64,000 nt of DNA from positions 73,805-137,804 of the forward strand of contig CAYGJD010000004.1 of assembly GCA_964350315.1 (NCBI GenBank). The letters are read 5' to 3'. Origin of the DNA: JAJZEO01 sp964350315 (GTDB taxonomy: Bacteria; Chlamydiota; Chlamydiia; Chlamydiales; 2-12-FULL-49-11). The translations under genes were made by a program, and so were the position numbers. The notes beneath the pieces are model-generated. The model was not told the DNA's origin. It made no database searches and saw only the letters and a program-made list of their open reading frames with translations. Of the stretch, positions 61,790 to 64,000 are shown piece after piece (positions within the stretch are counted from its first letter, which is position 1; the number at the start of each line of letters is the position of its first letter).

Positions 61790-62634
61790 CAAATCCGCAA
61801 AATCCAGCCAAACCTCTACCTCCTCCACCACAAGCTAAATCCCCTCTCGAAAATCAAATCGAAGCTGCTGCAAAGGCTGCTAAAATAGACCAAACAAGGA
61901 ATGGTCACGAACTCCAAGCTTTTATATTTATGAGCGAAATATTTGAGAAAGTTTGCGCACCTGGCGAACATCTTCAAATTACTTCAAGTCAAGATCACGT
62001 CCTTACTCTCGCTCTTCCTGAATCATTAAGTCCTCTTGCAAGAATAATTTCATATATTGCCCATGATCTAGTAATGGAATATAAAGATATATTTGAAATC
62101 CTTCAGAGCGAATATCCTGAAGGGGAAGACTTTACGGTCGATTACAATGAAGGACCTACAATTAGTTTCGTTTTTAGAAGAAAATCCGATCAGTATGATC
62201 AAATAAATTTCCCAAAGGCTCCCGGATTAATTGTAACACATGACCTATGTAAAGAAATGAATAAGCACTTACCAAAAGAACTTCATCTCATCGAGAGGGA
62301 ACGCATACATTTAACCCCTCAAAATAGTGATTTAATTGCAGCAGGTGTTATTTATAAGCTAGTTAATGGTTATAGAGATTCAATAAATGCAAAGATCGCT
62401 TTTTCAGAACACACCCCTCCTGGTTTATATTTGACTCCTGTATGGGAACACAAATCATACGACGGGCCCGGGGTTGCGGGAAGATTTGATCTTTGTAAAC
62501 AACTTCTAAAACACACGTGGAACACTTTAAGAACAACTTTGGGTGGCCCTGTTCCAACTGCACAGATTGTCTTCTCATACGATGAGCATAGAAATGCACT
62601 TATTCTCGATCAATCTAGGCTTACAACAAGATAA
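61615..62634 (+). CDS. Tandem family protein 2 (mosaic copy)
   Basis: A 339-residue family member that is a mosaic. Residues 1-58 are encoded by DNA identical to gene 3, the proline-rich linker is nearly identical to gene 1, the central domain is diverged from both, and the last residues (SYDEHRNALILDQSRLTTR) again equal gene 1. The shared core element reads EIFEKVCAPGEHLQI. It starts 11 bases after gene 1 and ends 11 bases before gene 3, so all are probably in one transcript. The mosaic structure points to repeated recombination within the array. Confidence 0.75.
   Translation: MDISSLSTLFTAPAISDAKPAEKKGNDDSICTRILNAVKSALAFFVSCLTCGKVKVFEANPQNPAKPLPPPPQAKSPLENQIEAAAKAAKIDQTRNGHELQAFIFMSEIFEKVCAPGEHLQITSSQDHVLTLALPESLSPLARIISYIAHDLVMEYKDIFEILQSEYPEGEDFTVDYNEGPTISFVFRRKSDQYDQINFPKAPGLIVTHDLCKEMNKHLPKELHLIERERIHLTPQNSDLIAAGVIYKLVNGYRDSINAKIAFSEHTPPGLYLTPVWEHKSYDGPGVAGRFDLCKQLLKHTWNTLRTTLGGPVPTAQIVFSYDEHRNALILDQSRLTTR
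61795..61859 (+). repeat. 65-base direct repeat, copy 2 (copy 1 at 60794-60858)
   Basis: Same sequence as 60794-60858, encoding the proline-rich linker of family gene 2. Confidence 0.8.
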
Positions 62635-62820
62635 TAGGGATTATTATGGATATTTCTTCACTTTCAACACTTTTCACAGCACCTGCAATTTCCGATGCTA
62701 AGCCTGCAGAAAAAAAAGGTAACGACGATAGCATTTGCACGCGCATTCTAAATGCCGTTAAATCTGCTCTTGCATTTTTTGTGAGCTGCTTGACATGCGG
62801 CAAAGTGAAAGTCTTTGAAG
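62571..62820 (+). repeat. 250-base perfect direct repeat, copy 2
   Basis: Identical to 61540-61789. It covers the end of gene 2, the gap and the first 58 codons of gene 3. Identity at every silent site means the event is recent or that copies are kept equal by conversion. Confidence 0.93.
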
Positions 62821-63599
62821 GAAGTGTTGTTCCAAAGCCTGCATCAGGAGTTCCAAAAGGAAGCGACCCTGTATGGTTTAAGGAGCTTGAAGAGGCTGCA
62901 ATAACTCTTGGAATCCCAACTATTGAAAATGTCCCTCTTGAACTTCACGCTTTTATGACAATGGTTGAAACATTACAAAAAATGGCGGCACCAGGGGAAG
63001 ACATCCACATTACTGCAGATAAAGCTCAATCTACTATAACGGTTGGATTACCCTCCTCTCTTAAAGTCCACTCTCGTGACCTATCATTGATAGCAGGGGC
63101 TCTTATCGAAAGTTTTAGCGAAGAACTTGGCACCTCTTGCATAGAGTTCAAAGAGACTCGAAATTCAACAATCCTATTTACTTACTCTGCAGATAAGACC
63201 TCAAAATCGAAAAAGAAAGACCTTCAGATCAGTGCTACTCTTCAAGAAAAGTTTAAACGCCTAAATTTGAAAACTGCCGATTCATTCTCCCCTACAGCTA
63301 CCTGGCTGGATATACTTGGCGATAACCTTGTTAAAGGATTGATGTTTTTTGAAATCGCTATTGAAACAGCTTTTTATAACAGCTCCTTAACTTTTATCAA
63401 GCAAGAAAAAGAGCCACGCCTTGCTATTCTTGTTACCCTGACAGAGAGATCAAGAGATTCAGAGCGCGAATTAGCCAAAAAATTGTTTAAGGCCTGTTTT
63501 ACGGATCTTGGTTCTGATGTTGCAACGTATAAAGAAATTGAAGGTGTTGGTCATCTTGTATTCAACCCATCTAAGGTCACAAGTAAAGACTTTTCTTAA
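62646..63599 (+). CDS. Tandem family protein 3
   Basis: A 317-residue family member with the same first 58 residues as gene 2 (SICTRILNAVKSALAFFVSC, then LTCGKVKVFE) but a different linker (SVVPKPASGVPKGSDPVW, no polyproline). Its body retains the family element ETLQKMAAPGEDIHI followed by GLPSSLKV. The rest is strongly diverged, so the identical N terminus stands out. It starts 11 bases after gene 2. The 133 bases that follow hold a TATAAT box (63670-63675) before the next gene. Confidence 0.75.
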   Translation: MDISSLSTLFTAPAISDAKPAEKKGNDDSICTRILNAVKSALAFFVSCLTCGKVKVFEGSVVPKPASGVPKGSDPVWFKELEEAAITLGIPTIENVPLELHAFMTMVETLQKMAAPGEDIHITADKAQSTITVGLPSSLKVHSRDLSLIAGALIESFSEELGTSCIEFKETRNSTILFTYSADKTSKSKKKDLQISATLQEKFKRLNLKTADSFSPTATWLDILGDNLVKGLMFFEIAIETAFYNSSLTFIKQEKEPRLAILVTLTERSRDSERELAKKLFKACFTDLGSDVATYKEIEGVGHLVFNPSKVTSKDFS

Positions 63600-63669
63600 T
63601 TTGTAAGACATTCTTTCTTTGAATGCGCCTTAATCAAATTTTAACATTTCTCAAATGACATCGCTTTGT

Positions 63670-63675
63670 TATAAT
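63670..63675 (+). promoter_or_regulatory. Possible -10 box for family gene 4
   Basis: TATAAT lies 58 bases upstream of the 63733 ATG in an AT-rich gap. The -35 at suitable spacing (near 63647, TTTCTC) is poor, so only the -10 is credible. Confidence 0.3.
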
Positions 63676-63732
63676 AATTAAAACTAAATGGGCATCTAAC
63701 GCCTTTAATCATAACACTTTTTTGGAGAATTT

Positions 63733-64000
63733 ATGGAAATATCAAGTAGTGTACAAACAATTTTAAGAGCTCCTGACGCACCTGTACAGAAAAAAGTTGA
63801 CAGTGCGAGTCCAAGTCTCTGCTCACGTATCTTTTCAGCAGTTAAGCATGCTCTTGCAACTTTTGTCTATTTTGTAACTTTTTGTCAGGTAGATCTTCGT
63901 GAAAAGACCGCTTTATTTGCGAATCAGCCAGGTTTTCATGCTCTAACTTCTCTTCCAAAGAAAACAAGCGATCTTGAAAACGAAGTTTTCAAAGCGATAA
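63733..64000 (+). CDS. Tandem family protein 4, N-terminal part (runs off the window)
   Basis: The frame is open from the ATG at 63733 (GGAG about 7 bases upstream) to the window end, 89 residues seen. The N terminus (EISSSVQTILRAPDAPV) and the segment SLCSRIFSAVKHALATFVYF correspond to ICTRILNAVKSALAFFVSC of genes 1-3, but at clearly lower identity and with VTFCQVDL in place of LTCGKVKV. It is thus an older, diverged member. The array may continue beyond the window. Confidence 0.7.
   Translation, partial: MEISSSVQTILRAPDAPVQKKVDSASPSLCSRIFSAVKHALATFVYFVTFCQVDLREKTALFANQPGFHALTSLPKKTSDLENEVFKAI

Noticed and set aside
63608..63628. CATTC-TTTCTTT-GAATG hairpin after family gene 3 as a terminator
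   Set aside because: Five-pair stem without a following T-run; not convincing.
1..64000. CRISPR arrays, insertion sequences, prophage or integrase genes
   Set aside because: No regularly spaced repeats, transposase, integrase or phage structural genes were seen; the only large repeats are the coding repeats at 60.8-62.8 kb.

Overview
The window comes from a member of the phylum Chlamydiae, most likely a non-Chlamydiaceae 'environmental' lineage (Parachlamydiales-type). Three things point this way. Gene order matches blocks I remember from Chlamydia trachomatis: gcsH ... lplA-clpC; ptsN-ptsN-dut-accD-sodA ... radA-rnc; tkt-alaS-mfd; nqrF ... yajC-rlmD-hctA; and sodium:amino-acid symporters beside acpP. 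There are signature chlamydial proteins: an HTH-PtsN protein, DapL, an Hc1 histone-like core and an inclusion-membrane-like protein. Between the conserved blocks lie lineage-specific, often duplicated genes of the kind expected for host-interaction proteins. The DNA looks AT-rich by eye. I cannot assign a genus from the sequence alone.

Layout. 1-8.8 kb: the tail of an unknown gene, lipoate-linked gcsH and lplA, a PpiD/SurA-like membrane-anchored chaperone, two unknown adjacent proteins, and an archaeal/eukaryotic-type prolyl-tRNA synthetase. 8.9-11.5 kb: a clpC gene cut by one in-frame TGA, followed by a good terminator. 11.6-13.2 kb: a tandem pair of unknown paralogues. 13.3-19.5 kb: a leftward housekeeping block (two ptsN, dut, accD, sodA, hemD-like, radA, rnc) with several 1-base stop/start overlaps and a terminator after radA. 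19.7-24.7 kb: a rightward group with an ATP-grasp enzyme, a secreted trypsin-like protease, dapL, a small protein and an oxoamine-synthase-like PLP enzyme. 24.8-29.2 kb: small secreted proteins, one with a His-rich loop, plus an MFS transporter. 29.3-37.2 kb: tkt, alaS and mfd.

37.2-42.0 kb: a paralogous pair of unknown proteins, two EamA transporters and an F-box protein with TPR-like repeats. 42.3-48.9 kb: an unknown protein, two NSS symporters, acpP, an Inc-like protein, and efp with its modifying enzyme epmA. 48.9-50.5 kb: two proteins with C-terminal membrane anchors. 50.6-60.6 kb: nadE, nqrF, a third NSS symporter, htpG, an unknown protein, yajC, rlmD, a very short Hc1-like protein and a class IV aminotransferase. 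60.6-64.0 kb: a tandem family of at least four related proteins sharing an N-terminal hydrophobic, Cys-containing segment. Two of its junctions are joined by a perfect 250-bp direct repeat, which suggests recent duplication or gene conversion.

Most notable: the tandem repeat family at the right end, the F-box protein, the Inc-like protein, the interrupted clpC, the tailless Hc1, and the pairs of lineage-specific paralogues. No rRNA, tRNA, CRISPR array, insertion sequence or phage gene was recognised. No gene-free gap exceeds about 300 bases. The largest (3872-4146, 42009-42292 and 57421-57650) hold, respectively, a promoter, nothing I can identify, and a terminator.
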